Shown: positions 23,401 to 31,600 of the stretch, in pieces
Layout: each line of letters begins with the position of its first letter
Position numbering within the stretch: the stretch's first letter is position 1
Made by a program: the position numbers and the translations under genes
Notes under the pieces: model-generated
Database searches by the model: none
Told to the model about the DNA's origin: nothing
The model's input: the letters and a program-made list of their open reading frames with translations, nothing else
Source: Crotophaga sulcirostris
Lineage: Eukaryota; Chordata; Aves; Cuculiformes; Crotophagidae
Direction: 5' to 3'
Length of the DNA stretch: 64,000 bases
NCBI GenBank assembly: GCA_013397455.1
Contig: VYZB01000330.1
Coordinates: 265,113-329,112 of the forward strand

Positions 23401-25961
23401 CTGGATCTTTAATCAGAGTATGTGGTCCGTGGAGACTGCACAGTCCCTGTATTAAATGATCCATTTGAGCCCACTGGTCTCCATGCTAAATACTGTGGCT
23501 TTATTGTGGCTGTGGGTTGCATTTCCAATTTGTAGATGGGCGTAGTTGTGGTGGCCGCATTGCGGTACTTGATGGGCTGCCCACTCTGGGAAGTGTATTG
23601 AAAAATGTAAAATAACTTCCAAGTTATCGCTTAGATGTTGTTGATTTTCTTCTTAAAGATAAAATTACTGCTGGAAAAAGGAAACATGAAGATGATGAAC
23701 CGGTATTTGAACAAATTGAAAACACGTCTGATCCAGCTAGATGCCCTGTGAAAATGTTTGAATGCTATCTGTCTAAAAGGTAAGTATGATATGGGGTGAT
23801 ACAGAAGTGGTCTTGAGTAGGCCAAGTACAAAAGGGAAATGTTTTGGTGCAACGTGAAATACACTCAAGAAAAGGGAGTAGATTGAGATCTTCTGAAAAA
23901 TATCTGAATTAAAGCATTGAATTCTCCAGTTCTGTATCTGGACAGGGCATGCAGAACGTGTGGGAGCAGCAGAGTACTTCAGTGTTAATTGTCAAGAACC
24001 CCATCTGGGAATGACAGCATGATTCAGTTTTCTTAGCAGGAAACACCAGGTATCTCTGTGGAGAATTACCATGGAGAATTACCAGCAAGGGATCTGGTAG
24101 GTTTTTTAACTGAGGGTTTCAATTGTGAGATCCCTTACTCTTCTGTAAGAACTGGGTTGGGAAAATGGATTTGCTTCATGATAAGTTATCAGGAATTTGA
24201 AATGCAGATGCTTTTGAGATACCTAGTTTGAAAGCACGTTTAAAATATTTTAAAAATGCTACTGATAGTAACCCAGCTTTTAGAAAAAGCTTTTTTTCCT
24301 TCCAGTCTGCACAGAAATTAATACTTGAAAAAAAATGCTTAGGCAACTCTGCCAAATAATAATAAAAAAGAACAGCTAAGTGGTTTTGAAGTGTTTAAAA
24401 TAGGATTTCATGGGCAATATTTTTAAAAATTTGAACAGCCATTTGAGCGACTGATATAAATGGAGATTTTATGTAACTCTAAGTGAAATATTGGCAAGTT
24501 TGGAACATCATTTATGGTGTGATTTCAAGTCCTGCTGTCTTACAGATATCAATCACCATTGCTAACCAGAGCAACACACTACTTCTCCTGGTTCCACTTC
24601 TAATAATATATAACTTCTGTCTTTGATGTAATAATTCTAATTAAATATTCAACACTTTAAAAGCTATTGTAAAATTTAAGGTAATGTTGTAATTTAAGAT
24701 AATATTGTAAAACTGTGGTAAAATTTAAGGTAGTGCCAGCTGTTTGAAATATACTTGGCAATCTGTGGACAGTTGCATCTGAAATTTCAGGAATCTCTCG
24801 TTCTTGGCTGTGAGCATTGTATCGTTGCTTGTGCCTATACAAATATTGATTTGTCAAAAAAAAGTGGGAAGGAGGTTATAATAAATTATTAGAATATTCT
24901 AAAATACCATATTTTGGCTTCTTATCTGGCTCTTAATCTCATTATTGTGAGAGCAGAACAAGCCAACATTCACCCCAGCAGGTGAAGAGCAGCCAGCACC
25001 TGAAACTTTATCAGCCTGTTTGGGAAGACCAGCTGTTGAAAATTCTTATTTTTATTAATCAGATGTGAAATAGAGTTGACCTCTGAAGTCTGCAGTATTT
25101 ATGAAGGAGGGAACATAAGTGAGCGCTTGTACATGCAGAAGTGAAAATTATTTTCTAAGACTTGCTTAAGTGGACAAAATGCTAGAATTCCCTTGAGGGG
25201 TCTTCTCCAGTTGCTTATGGGATATTTCTGAGCTGTATCAAACATGTATCCAAAGTCCAAAGTGTAGCAAGTCAGGGATTAAAGGATTTTAAGACTTGTA
25301 GTGACCAACCCTTTAATTAAAAAAGGACGAGGAGGAATTACAGCTTGTATTTCTGTGCATCTTCTTGTCTTCCAAGGGAACCCCAGGTTCTGCATTCAGA
25401 CATAGCTGCATCAGGCAGCAGTGCAAACAATTCTGATGTCAGTGTTGGGCTGCTTTGCAAATATGTCAGTCAAATCAGATAGAAAGTACTTTCTGGTTTA
25501 GCAGCTCCTGGAAGAGTCTGTGGTCTCCCACGTGCTTCCTAAGTTCCTGGCGTCTTCTGGCTGCTCTGAGGACATGAGACTGGCTGGGCTTGGACTAGAC
25601 CTGGCACGGCTCCTTCTATGAACAAGACTGCATTTCTCCATATTAATCTTTTTTTTTTTTTTTTAACTTGCCTGGGTGGAGTTTGTGCACGATGTTGCAT
25701 CTGCTAATCTACTGTTTTGTTCTATGAGGCTGTTCCTCTAACACCCTGTGTATTTTTTCCTCTTGTAGCCCACAGAATATGAATCAGAGGACGGACATGT
25801 TCTACCTGCAACCAGAGTGTTCTGTCTCTACAGAAAGTCCCATCTGGTACACTGCCACCTCACTGGACCGCAACACTTTGGAAAATATGCTTGTACGGGT
25901 TCTTTTAGTAAAAGACATTTATGATAAAGACAATTATGAACTGGATGAAGATATAGATTAA
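2282..25961 (+). CDS. ZMYM2: ZMYM2, C-terminal half (14 exons, 5' part outside window)
   Basis: Fourteen exons (2282-2454, 8331-8496, 9385-9419, 11217-11346, 11515-11630, 12478-12649, 14309-14437, 15971-16065, 17197-17365, 18484-18635, 21839-21953, 23026-23277, 23659-23779, 25769-25961) total 2,018 nt. They join in one frame to 671 residues and TAA. Known for the family: ZMYM2 is a nuclear zinc-finger protein of LSD1-CoREST-HDAC corepressor assemblies that binds SUMO and takes part in gene and transposon silencing. Seen here, numbering from the first complete codon: the end of one MYM finger and two further Cys-rich fingers (about 1-105), a Val-Pro repeat (about 178-217), an acidic stretch ending DLDIEIDFPR (about 297-306), basic clusters RPRSKKK and KRK, then the Crypton-derived C-terminal domain (about 360-640) and an acidic tail ending in Asp. 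I recognise it from the near-verbatim vertebrate ZMYM2 reading; paralogues ZMYM3, 4 and 6 are less alike. No promoter or upstream coding exon is visible in 1-2281. Confidence 0.96.
2455..8330 (+). other. ZMYM2 intron, GC-AG type, about 5.9 kb
   Basis: The donor is GCAAGT and the acceptor is CCTTAAG. The intron is AT-rich with no recognised interspersed repeat. It holds a 17-base T run at 6550-6566 and a small GC-richer patch at about 6830-6960. Open frames in that patch overlap on both strands and have no protein signature. Confidence 0.85.
8331..8496 (+). CDS. ZMYM2: ZMYM2 exon B: last MYM-type finger
   Basis: Begins in phase 0 and encodes 55 codons plus one base. The finger reads RCDCCK, about twenty residues later HFCDQHC, then LLRFYCQQ, which fits the MYM spacing of paired cysteines followed by an aromatic residue. 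It ends GPENLHY followed by G|GTACGT, a strong donor. Confidence 0.96.
8497..9384 (+). other. ZMYM2 intron
   Basis: An intron of 888 bp with donor GTACGT and an acceptor TTTTTACATTTTTAG. It is AT-rich and I see nothing else in it. Confidence 0.85.
9385..9419 (+). CDS. ZMYM2: ZMYM2 35-nt microexon
   Basis: Thirty-five bases flanked by TTTTTAG and GTAAGT. Two bases complete an Asp codon left by the previous exon, and eleven codons read QGCQTPRTKIT. It is required: without it the exon at 8331-8496 ends one base into a codon while the exon at 11217 starts in phase 0. The reading matches the QGCQTSRTKMT segment of vertebrate ZMYM2. It is far below usual ORF-finder limits. Confidence 0.95.
9420..11216 (+). 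other. ZMYM2 intron
   Basis: About 1.8 kb of AT-rich intron between donor GTAAGT and acceptor TTGTCTTTAG. A T-rich run lies near 10,175. No repeat family or RNA gene was recognised. Confidence 0.85.
11217..11346 (+). CDS. ZMYM2: ZMYM2 exon D
   Basis: Starts in phase 0 with GSAPPPSPTANREMKNKAV and continues through KPLTMTKATYCKPHMQTKSC, ending one base into the next codon before GTAACT. This is the linker between the zinc fingers and the Val-Pro region and is very close to the vertebrate ZMYM2 sequence. Confidence 0.95.
11515..11630 (+). CDS. ZMYM2: ZMYM2 exon E: Val-Pro repeat, first part
   Basis: Two bases complete a Glu codon, then 38 codons run DDWMKEYVPVPIPVPVYVPV onward to VPVPTAVPVP. 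The acceptor follows a long pyrimidine tract and the donor is GTAAGT. Alternating Val-Pro dipeptides suggest an extended polyproline-like segment; that is inference. Confidence 0.95.
11631..12477 (+). other. ZMYM2 intron
   Basis: An intron of 847 bp with donor GTAAGT and acceptor TTTGCATAG. Nothing else recognised. Confidence 0.85.
12478..12649 (+). CDS. ZMYM2: ZMYM2 exon F: Val-Pro repeat end and linker
   Basis: Continues the repeat in phase 0 (VPVPVFLPSGLDSSEKI), then an acidic, Ser/Glu-rich linker to SDMA, ending one base into a codon before GTAAGT. A 162-codon open frame on the opposite strand here is a shadow of this exon and its flanks. Confidence 0.95.
12650..14308 (+). other. ZMYM2 intron
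   Basis: About 1.66 kb with donor GTAAGT and acceptor TATTCACAG. The middle part (about 13,250-13,900) is less AT-rich than neighbouring introns and has open frames on both strands, none with a recognisable protein reading. Confidence 0.8.
14309..14437 (+). CDS. ZMYM2: ZMYM2 exon G: acidic linker with 7-residue duplication
   Basis: Encodes SVIDES, then NLLNSET and NLLNSES in tandem, then EAWTSLPDVPYEPDLDIEID and FPR. The second half is essentially invariant in vertebrate ZMYM2. The first half carries two 21-nt units (14326-14346 and 14347-14367) matching at 17 of 21 positions. It ends one base into a codon before GTATTT. Confidence 0.94.
14438..15970 (+). other. ZMYM2 intron with CR1 3' end
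   Basis: About 1.5 kb of intron between donor GTATTT and acceptor GTATTTTCAG. It contains one CR1 LINE 3' fragment at 15,182-15,335, listed separately. Confidence 0.85.
15182..15335 (+). mobile_element. CR1 LINE 3'-end fragment
   Basis: Reads as the 3' tail of an avian CR1: a GTGGTTAAGTCACCATCCCT-type motif, then GGTTTAGTAG, CAATGATCTCAAAGGTCTTC, TCCAACCAAG and the terminal ATTCTATGATTC repeat. It is 5'-truncated, as most CR1 copies are, and resembles the element at 46,306-47,010. Confidence 0.9.
15971..16065 (+). CDS. ZMYM2: ZMYM2 exon H: acidic stretch and basic cluster
   Basis: Two bases complete Ala, then TEELDTENEFLLPPVFGEEY and EEQPRPRSKKK in phase 0, followed by GTAATT. RPRSKKK together with KRK at the start of the next exon forms a bipartite nuclear-localisation-like cluster; its function is inferred from composition. 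Confidence 0.95.
16066..17196 (+). other. ZMYM2 intron
   Basis: About 1.1 kb with donor GTAATT and acceptor CAATGGCAG. AT-rich; nothing recognised. Confidence 0.85.
17197..17365 (+). CDS. ZMYM2: ZMYM2 exon I: start of Crypton-derived region
   Basis: Encodes GVKRKAVSEYQSHDDSSENS, then ECSFPFKYAYGVNAWKHWVK and an acidic ELPELEELKS stretch. It ends one base into a codon before GTAAGT. The FKYxYGVNAWKHWVK segment marks the N-terminal border of the domesticated recombinase-like part. Confidence 0.95.
17366..18483 (+). other. ZMYM2 intron with CR1 and a GC-richer island
   Basis: Donor GTAAGT, acceptor CTATTTTACAG. A CR1 3' fragment begins within 50 bases of the donor. The stretch at about 17,690-18,250 is richer in C, T and G than other introns and is described as a finding. 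Confidence 0.8.
17410..17578 (+). mobile_element. CR1 LINE 3'-end fragment
   Basis: The sequence GTGGTGGATTCCCCAGCATT, then GGTGATCCTTGAGGGTTCTT, then CCAACCTGGTATTCTATGAT matches the avian CR1 3' end, terminal repeat included. It lies in the sense orientation about 45 bp downstream of a ZMYM2 splice donor. Confidence 0.88.
18484..18635 (+). CDS. ZMYM2: ZMYM2 exon J: Crypton-derived core
   Basis: Two bases complete a Thr codon, where I recall Ser in mammals. Fifty codons follow: KSVRLKEDLLSH onward through THFVNEIRRPNGENYAPDSI and YYLCLGIQE. The NG-x-x-YAPDSIYYLCLGIQ stretch is the hallmark of Crypton-derived ZMYM/QRICH1/KIAA1958-type proteins. The donor is GTTAGT. Confidence 0.95.
18636..21838 (+). 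other. ZMYM2 intron, 3.2 kb
   Basis: Donor GTTAGT, acceptor TTTTTTCCTGTAG. Mixed composition. A T-rich run lies near 19,950. Open frames at 20,211-20,499 overlap on both strands and have no recognisable reading. No repeat family recognised. Confidence 0.85.
21839..21953 (+). CDS. ZMYM2: ZMYM2 exon K
   Basis: Phase 0 start: YLYGSNRKDNIFIDPVYHTF, then EQELNKILRSWQPSILPD, ending one base into a codon before GTAATT. Highly conserved in ZMYM2. It corresponds to the linker entering the DUF3504-type C-terminal domain. Confidence 0.95.
21954..23025 (+). other. ZMYM2 intron
   Basis: About 1.1 kb, donor GTAATT, acceptor TTTCTTTGAAG. Nothing recognised. Confidence 0.85.
23026..23277 (+). CDS. ZMYM2: ZMYM2 exon L: DUF3504-type domain
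   Basis: The largest coding exon here, with 83 whole codons. It reads SIFSRVEEDYLWRIKQLG, then SPVALLNTLFYFNTKYFGL, EQHLRLSFGTVFRQWKKNP and LRYQVSSLCRADSE. This is the core of the domain shared by ZMYM2/3/4/6 and QRICH1 and derived from a Crypton tyrosine recombinase. It is presumed non-catalytic; I see no intact Arg-His-Arg-Tyr set. It ends before GTACTA. Confidence 0.96.
23278..23658 (+). other. ZMYM2 intron
   Basis: A 381-bp intron, donor GTACTA, acceptor TTCTTCTTAAAG. Less AT-rich than most. Nothing else recognised. Confidence 0.88.
23659..23779 (+). CDS. ZMYM2: ZMYM2 exon M
   Basis: Two bases complete Asp, then KITAGKRKHEDDEPVFEQIE, NTSDPARCPVKMFECYLSK, with two bases left over before GTAAGT. 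KRK followed by acidic residues is a possible second nuclear-localisation or protein-binding patch. RCPVKMFECYLSK is a conserved block of the domain. Confidence 0.95.
23780..25768 (+). other. ZMYM2 last intron, 2 kb
   Basis: Donor GTAAGT, acceptor TTTTTTCCTCTTGTAG. It contains a 16-base T run at 25,649-25,664 and short direct repeats of AAATTTAAGGTA type near 24,670-24,735. No interspersed repeat recognised. Confidence 0.85.
25769..25961 (+). CDS. ZMYM2: ZMYM2 terminal coding exon and stop
   Basis: One base completes Ser, then PQNMNQRTDMFYLQPECS, then SPIWYTATSLDRNTLENMLV, RVLLVKDIYDKDNYELDEDI and D, followed by TAA at 25,959-25,961. The FYLQPE...WYT block closes the Crypton-derived domain and the acidic tail is typical of ZMYM2. 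Confidence 0.97.
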
Positions 25962-26415
25962 AACAAACTTCCAAAAACCGTCAAGAAAAACAGCATTAGT
26001 TATAGTCATGCTGCTAGACCTTTACTATGGAAAACATTTCAAGTTTACCCTTTGTTTTATGAGTTTTGTAGCAGTGTGTACCCTCACCTGGGTATTACCA
26101 TGTAAATAGTCTGTGAGCGAAAGTTTCCATTATTCTGTGTAGTGGTTTTAGAATACATAACAAACACATTTCAGATTCTTTTTTTTTATTATTTATTTGA
26201 TTAGATATGTTTGTAACTTTTTACATTGCAAAATATGAATGAGAATGTGCCATGTGTATTTTTTTTTTCCCTTGTAGTAAGAGAAATCCATATTGCACAA
26301 CTGCTGTTGGGAGCTCCCTTGAAAGGAGGCTCATTTAATGGGTTCTTAAACAGGATGGTTGTGTATGGATAGCACTACTAAAGTTTAGAACTTGCTGTGT
26401 CTTTCAGAATTTTTA

Positions 26416-26421
26416 AATAAA
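26416..26421 (+). promoter_or_regulatory. Polyadenylation signal AATAAA (proximal candidate)
   Basis: Canonical hexamer about 455 bases after the ZMYM2 stop, with a T-rich downstream element 20-30 bases later. Which signal is used cannot be read from sequence. Confidence 0.55.
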
Positions 26422-26639
26422 TTGTAAACTAATAGGTTTTTTACTTTTTAGTTACTGAAGCCTTATAAGGTTATGTAGAGAGATTTCATCTTATGTACCA
26501 AAAATAGGCAAAAGAGAATGCTGTCAATATTGGTGTACTGTAATGTGAATCTATTCTGGTGAAAACATTTTTTTTGTTGCCCTTATTAAAACCTTAGTGT
26601 CCTTTCCTTATTTGTGACTCTTTCTCAATTGACCCTACA

Positions 26640-26666
26640 AATAAAATATATATATTAAAAAATAAA
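26640..26666 (+). promoter_or_regulatory. Pair of AATAAA polyadenylation signals
   Basis: Two canonical hexamers at 26,640-26,645 and 26,661-26,666 inside an AT-rich run. They are alternatives to the proximal signal, but hexamers also arise easily in such sequence. Confidence 0.35.
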
Positions 26667-26700
26667 TGAATATAAACTTAAAGCATGTGGTCATCAAGAC

Positions 26701-28600
26701 ATGTATTTTGTATAAAAACCAAAACCCTGACAAAAAAAACCAGAAGGCAAAACAGAAAGAGAAATGTCTGATGACAATGCTGTATAATCCTTTTCCATCT
26801 TTACTTGTCTGATCATAAATGCTGGTACCTCATACTACTGTAAATACGTCCTTTGTAGCCTTAGCAAAAGGGATTTTGATGCTGTATTACATAATATGGT
26901 ATGCTAAATTTTTAACTTTTATTTGTCCTTGCGTTGCTGTATTTAAAAACAGTCAATACTTGACTATGGGTGGGAAAATACTATTAACTAATGCCTCCAT
27001 TCAAAAGCCATATGAAACATGAAGTTGCAGAAAGTTGAAAGATAATTTTTCTGAAGAAGAAAGTCCTTTCATTTGTTCTATATCCTTTAATTGTGCTTGC
27101 TTTGCATAAGGAGTCTGATTTCCAGATATACGTTTCGCTGCTGAAGTTTTGTTACTTGCTCTTGTTTAACTGATGCGAGCAACATGATGGTTCGTGCAAT
27201 GGTTTTGCTATTGTACTGGAAAAAAATGTAGTAGACTATTCTACTATGAATTCTACTAGAATTTAAGCATCTGTTGAAAGGAATCATCTACTGAAGGGGA
27301 AACATTCTGTGTATATATAATTACCACCTTAGGATTTGTTTCCTGCAAGGGCTGCATGGCTTTTTCATTTTCCTTAGCTTAAAAGAATGCACATAGGGCT
27401 GCCTCTTTCTATATAGAGAAAATAAAGCTTCAGTTGCTTTGTTTTGTTAAGCAAGTTTATTTAAATTCCTGATATTCTTGTGTGTCTATGAGTATGTATT
27501 AACTTTAGATATACAACTGTTTCAAAAGAAGATGGAGATGTATATGTGTAATTTTTCTTTTTTTTTTTTCTGGTGGCTCTACGCTTCCTGTGAAATCAAG
27601 AAATGCTATGCAGCAACAGTCAATAAGATCAATAACTGCTTCAATATTTTCCTTTTGTGAGTGAATACATATTTCATTAACACTTGTTTTTTTCAAGCAA
27701 CAGCCACAGAATGTGCCCATGATGCATAAAAGTGACAAAATCAGAAATTTTAATCATTGTTTCGTTTTGGCCTCTCCAGTTGAACACCTGACTTGACCAT
27801 AAATTATATTTTACATTTGGGAATCATCATTACTAATTACCTGCCTGAAATGCATCATGGCTTAACTTGAAATACTTCATTTAAATACACATTTCAGGTT
27901 TTTGACAAATAGCAATAAGGATCGCTTGTAGCCCCTTCTCTTTAGTTCTGACATCAAGTACTTCAGCAGGGTCTTTAATCACTCCCTGTTTAGGATCGTG
28001 TTTAACTACAAACACTCTTTTGTAAAAGTATAAACTTTTACTGTGAAGCTTAAAGTACCCTAAATCAGGACTAAAGTTAAGTATACTGTATGGTCTTTAA
28101 AAAGACAAAAAAGTTTAAATTCTTATTCTCAAAGTCGGATTATAGCTATTTCTTAAATAAAGGCAGTTTTTAATATGACATGCTGTACAACAGACGTGCA
28201 TTTTCAGTGCCATTAGAAAATAATGAATTCTCCCTGAAGTTTAACAGAAATTACATTATTATCCTAAATTCCTCCCATTTTCTACCCTATATTCACTTTC
28301 CATGTTGGTAAAAATATTCAATTTAGGTTTTGAAATAGAAATTTTAAGAATCCATGTTGGAAATATAAATGTGGTTGTCAAGAAAATAACTTTTATTCCA
28401 GAAGGTGGAGCTATTCCACCATCAGCAATAATGTTTTTTAAGTGTTTAGTGTGCTTAGATTGGATGTTACGAACTGTTGAGACACTGCAGTCAAGAATGC
28501 GTTGTGGCTCAATGTGTGCGTTTTATTCCTAAATTTGAATGGTGCTGCAAAATGCAATAAAAGGCCTTAGTTCTGAAAAATAAAGACCTGCAATTCTACA
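26701..28600. other. Extended 3' UTR or convergent flank
   Basis: No repeats recognised. On the + strand it could be distal ZMYM2 3' UTR, ending near the AATAAA pair at 28,556-28,584. On the - strand it holds two splice-flanked open stretches (27,087-27,215 and 27,881-28,094), treated as findings because they match no family I know. Confidence 0.4.
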
Positions 28601-31600
28601 ATATTCAGGAGTTCAGGGCAAATAAATTTTCTTTGTAAGAACGGTCAGCAGCTGGTCTAGAATCAGGTTGGTGTCATTGAGTTACCTGCAGGTTGCTGTG
28701 CAGGAAAACGTATGATGCCCTGTTCTATACAGAGCTTCCAAGGTAATGATACATATTGGGAACCTACCTTCACTTTCCACCTTAAGAAGGTGTGAAGTGG
28801 CAGCTGGGCTGTTCTGGCCATCCCTGTGAGCTCTGGCACAGCTCACCTGAGAAGCACAGCGCGAGGGCTACAGATGGTGCAGGCAGCGCAGGGCAGCCTG
28901 GACAGGATTTTCCTACTCTATCAAATCCATACCAGCGTGTGCTCTGCACCTCCTCAGATTGACATCGAGTGTTGAACTATCCACAGGTGAAGGAGTAGCC
29001 TCAAGATCCTCAAAATCAGATGACAGCAGTAGGCGAATTGCATACAAAATATAGTTCAATGTGGGAAATGGTAAAAAAAATTATGTAATTTTCAGAGAAG
29101 AAATTTGCTTTGTAAGTCATCTTTTTTTCTATAAATAATTGTGTGTGGTCACTGAGGAAGATGCAGCTTTTTGCCATCACTGAACTAAGCATAAATTATA
29201 ACAGTTAATTTTTATTGAACAAAAGAGTGTGGTTGTAGAGTAATTTCAATGTGTGCAATATTAATTATTCTCCAAATACTCACAGTGTGACACTCTAATG
29301 CAGCAAAAGTTGTTTTCCAAGTATCTAGGACTTTGGCCTGTGAGAGGTTAAGTGAATAGGTGGGGAAACAGGAGAAGTGGCCCGTAAACCTTGCAGTCCT
29401 GAAAGGAGGAAGCATGTGAGATGGAAGAGAAAAGGCATGGGTGGTGGTAGGCACTCAGCCCATTTCCAGTTTCCCTGACCTTTTATGTTATATAGAAGTG
29501 ATTTTTTCTGTTTAGCTTGCTTGGTTTTGTCTGTTACTGTTAGGAAGGGCAGTTAGGTGTTTTCCATTTTTGTAAACATTGACTTTTCAGTTTATTTCCC
29601 TCGTGTTGTACATAAGATGATAGGTGTTACATGTATGACAGAGTAGGATGCAGAGCAAGTGGAGTGGGAGCGTTTTGATTCCTCTTGCACCAAGCGTGGA
29701 AACTCTCAATGAAACTGAAATTCAGCGTGTTTTAAGGCCAAAAAGTTATCAAGATTTTTAATAAAGGTGTTAGACGCTCATATGTGACTCTCTAGGTTAT
29801 ATTGGCCAATGCTAACGATGCTTTGGAAGCATCAAAGGTTGAATTACCCTTTGTTTAGGGTTAGAGTGAAGCTGTAGGGTTTGTGTGAGGGGTCTGAATG
29901 TCACCACAGTGCTGGACATGCTGTCCCCAAGGGCTTGGTTAAGCGTGGCAGTTTCCAGTTTATCAAGTCAGAAGTAAATATTTACACTCGCAGCTTTTTA
30001 ATGTGAAACATTGAAACCTGAAAAGCTCAGCACATGAGCCACAGCATGGATGCTTGAAACCAGCATGTAAGGGGACATGTGCTTCAAAACACTAATTAGC
30101 CATCTCTTCAGGCACCCTTGAGCACAGCAGGCATCTCACAGACATACAAAGAAGATGTGGGGATTAGTGCCCGCTCATTGTGCTGCCCAGTCGGAGCTGG
30201 CAGCCTCTGGTGAGCGGCTTTGCCTTGGCAGGGTCCCAGCTGGCTGCGGGCATGGGTGGAGAGCTCCTACACACAGGCAGGGCAGGACCTGCACTGCACT
30301 CAGGGGCATCTCTCGTGGTCTTCCCTTTGCTGTCAGGTTGCTTCAGAGTTTGTTGCTGTTGGCATCTGATGGAAAATGTGTGGCTGCCACGTGAGCCAAG
30401 TTCATGATTGGGTGCGAAATAAGCCTTGGGCAGGGAAGGAGCTGAAATGATAATTCCACCTTTTCCTTATCACTTAATAAGGCATAATTGCACCTTAAAG
30501 TTACCTTTACAAAAGTCTCCCTTCTCCCCAGCTCAGTTCTCACAGGCAAAACAGCAGAAAGTACCTGAGTGAGGCAAGAGCTTCAGGGATGTGTGTGTGT
30601 GTCTATGTGGTGGTGACTAGATCAGCTGGGATTGGTGAGCATGGAGACTGTGCAAATGCACAAGGAGAAGGGATGGAAAAGATTGACTTTATCCATTTTG
30701 AACAGTTAATGAGGTTTAATTCATACTCTGATGATCCCTTCCATCACCTCTTCCAACTTCCTGCGCAGCCTGGCACAGAGGATTTCACCCAGTGGCTGCT
30801 GTTTGCTGTCAGTGAACACCAAAATGAGGTGTCTATTTGTATATTTAAAAGTGCTTAGTCTGGTTAGTTACATTTACAGGATATCAGTGTGTTGGTGTTT
30901 CTGAATACGTATATCTGGGAAATATTTGTGCTTCCTGACCCAAGAACCAGTTGTCTTCATGGAGTAAAGCCACTGATAACAGCAGTCACGGCACATTTTG
31001 CGTGTGCATGACTTGAGTAGGGAGGGATGCAGTTAAATCACTGTGTTGTGTCCCAGGTACCAGCAAGGCATCACGGCACTTCCAACTGATTGTTTAATCA
31101 AATGTTTTTCTACCTCCAGCGTCCTTGCTTTGTGAAAATGAAAGGAGAAGATACCTGAAGATAGCAGAGTCCTTGGAAAAATCCTTCAGGGACACTGTTG
31201 GTTATTTCTCTGTTGCTGGCAGGAGGATGTGCAAGCTGGCTATGGGTCACCCAACCTTCTTGTTTGTCATAGTCGGGAAAAGCAGCCCAGATTGTTGCTC
31301 CCTTCATGAAGCATGGCTTTACCCAGCAAACCAGTGCTGATGGCAATCCTGGAAACACTTCTAAGCAGGACAATTTCTGCAGGTGTTCAAAAAAGCAAAT
31401 AGAGAAAGAAGATGAGAAGATCAAGCTCAACTTTGATTTCTCATTCAAGAATTTTTCCAACTCCAAGGGTGTGAGTATGAATGGGACTTGAACCCGGTCT
31501 GAATTTTACTTTCTCTATGATGTGGCATTTTTGGACAAGTGGCTTGTGGCACTTGGTGAGGACCATTTCTTGCTGCCTTAGGGCAGGGGGTGAAGTCAAG

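Larger units (their letters stand above)
25962..26700 (+). other. ZMYM2: ZMYM2 3' UTR (proximal part; distal end uncertain)
   Basis: AT-rich non-coding sequence following the stop. AATAAA at 26,416-26,421 is followed by a T-rich element (GGTTTTTTACTTTTTAG), a good cleavage context. Further AATAAA signals lie at 26,640-26,645, 26,661-26,666, 28,156-28,161, 28,556-28,561 and 28,579-28,584, so a longer UTR to about 28.6 kb is possible. Confidence 0.7.

Noticed and set aside
28381..28500. Minus-strand reading with IIADGGIAPP, reminiscent of the histone H2A.Z tail (IAGGGVIP)
   Set aside because: Similarity is confined to about ten residues; flanking DNA does not resemble an H2A.Z retrocopy.
30140..30410. 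GC-richer patch considered as a CpG island
   Set aside because: GC content is raised but CpGs are few; no promoter or exon evidence.
30585..30602. TG dinucleotide run
   Set aside because: Only about six perfect repeats; too short to list as a microsatellite.
31110..31466. 118-codon minus frame overlapping 71- and 61-codon plus frames
   Set aside because: Mutually overlapping frames with no known motif; cannot all be coding and none is supported.
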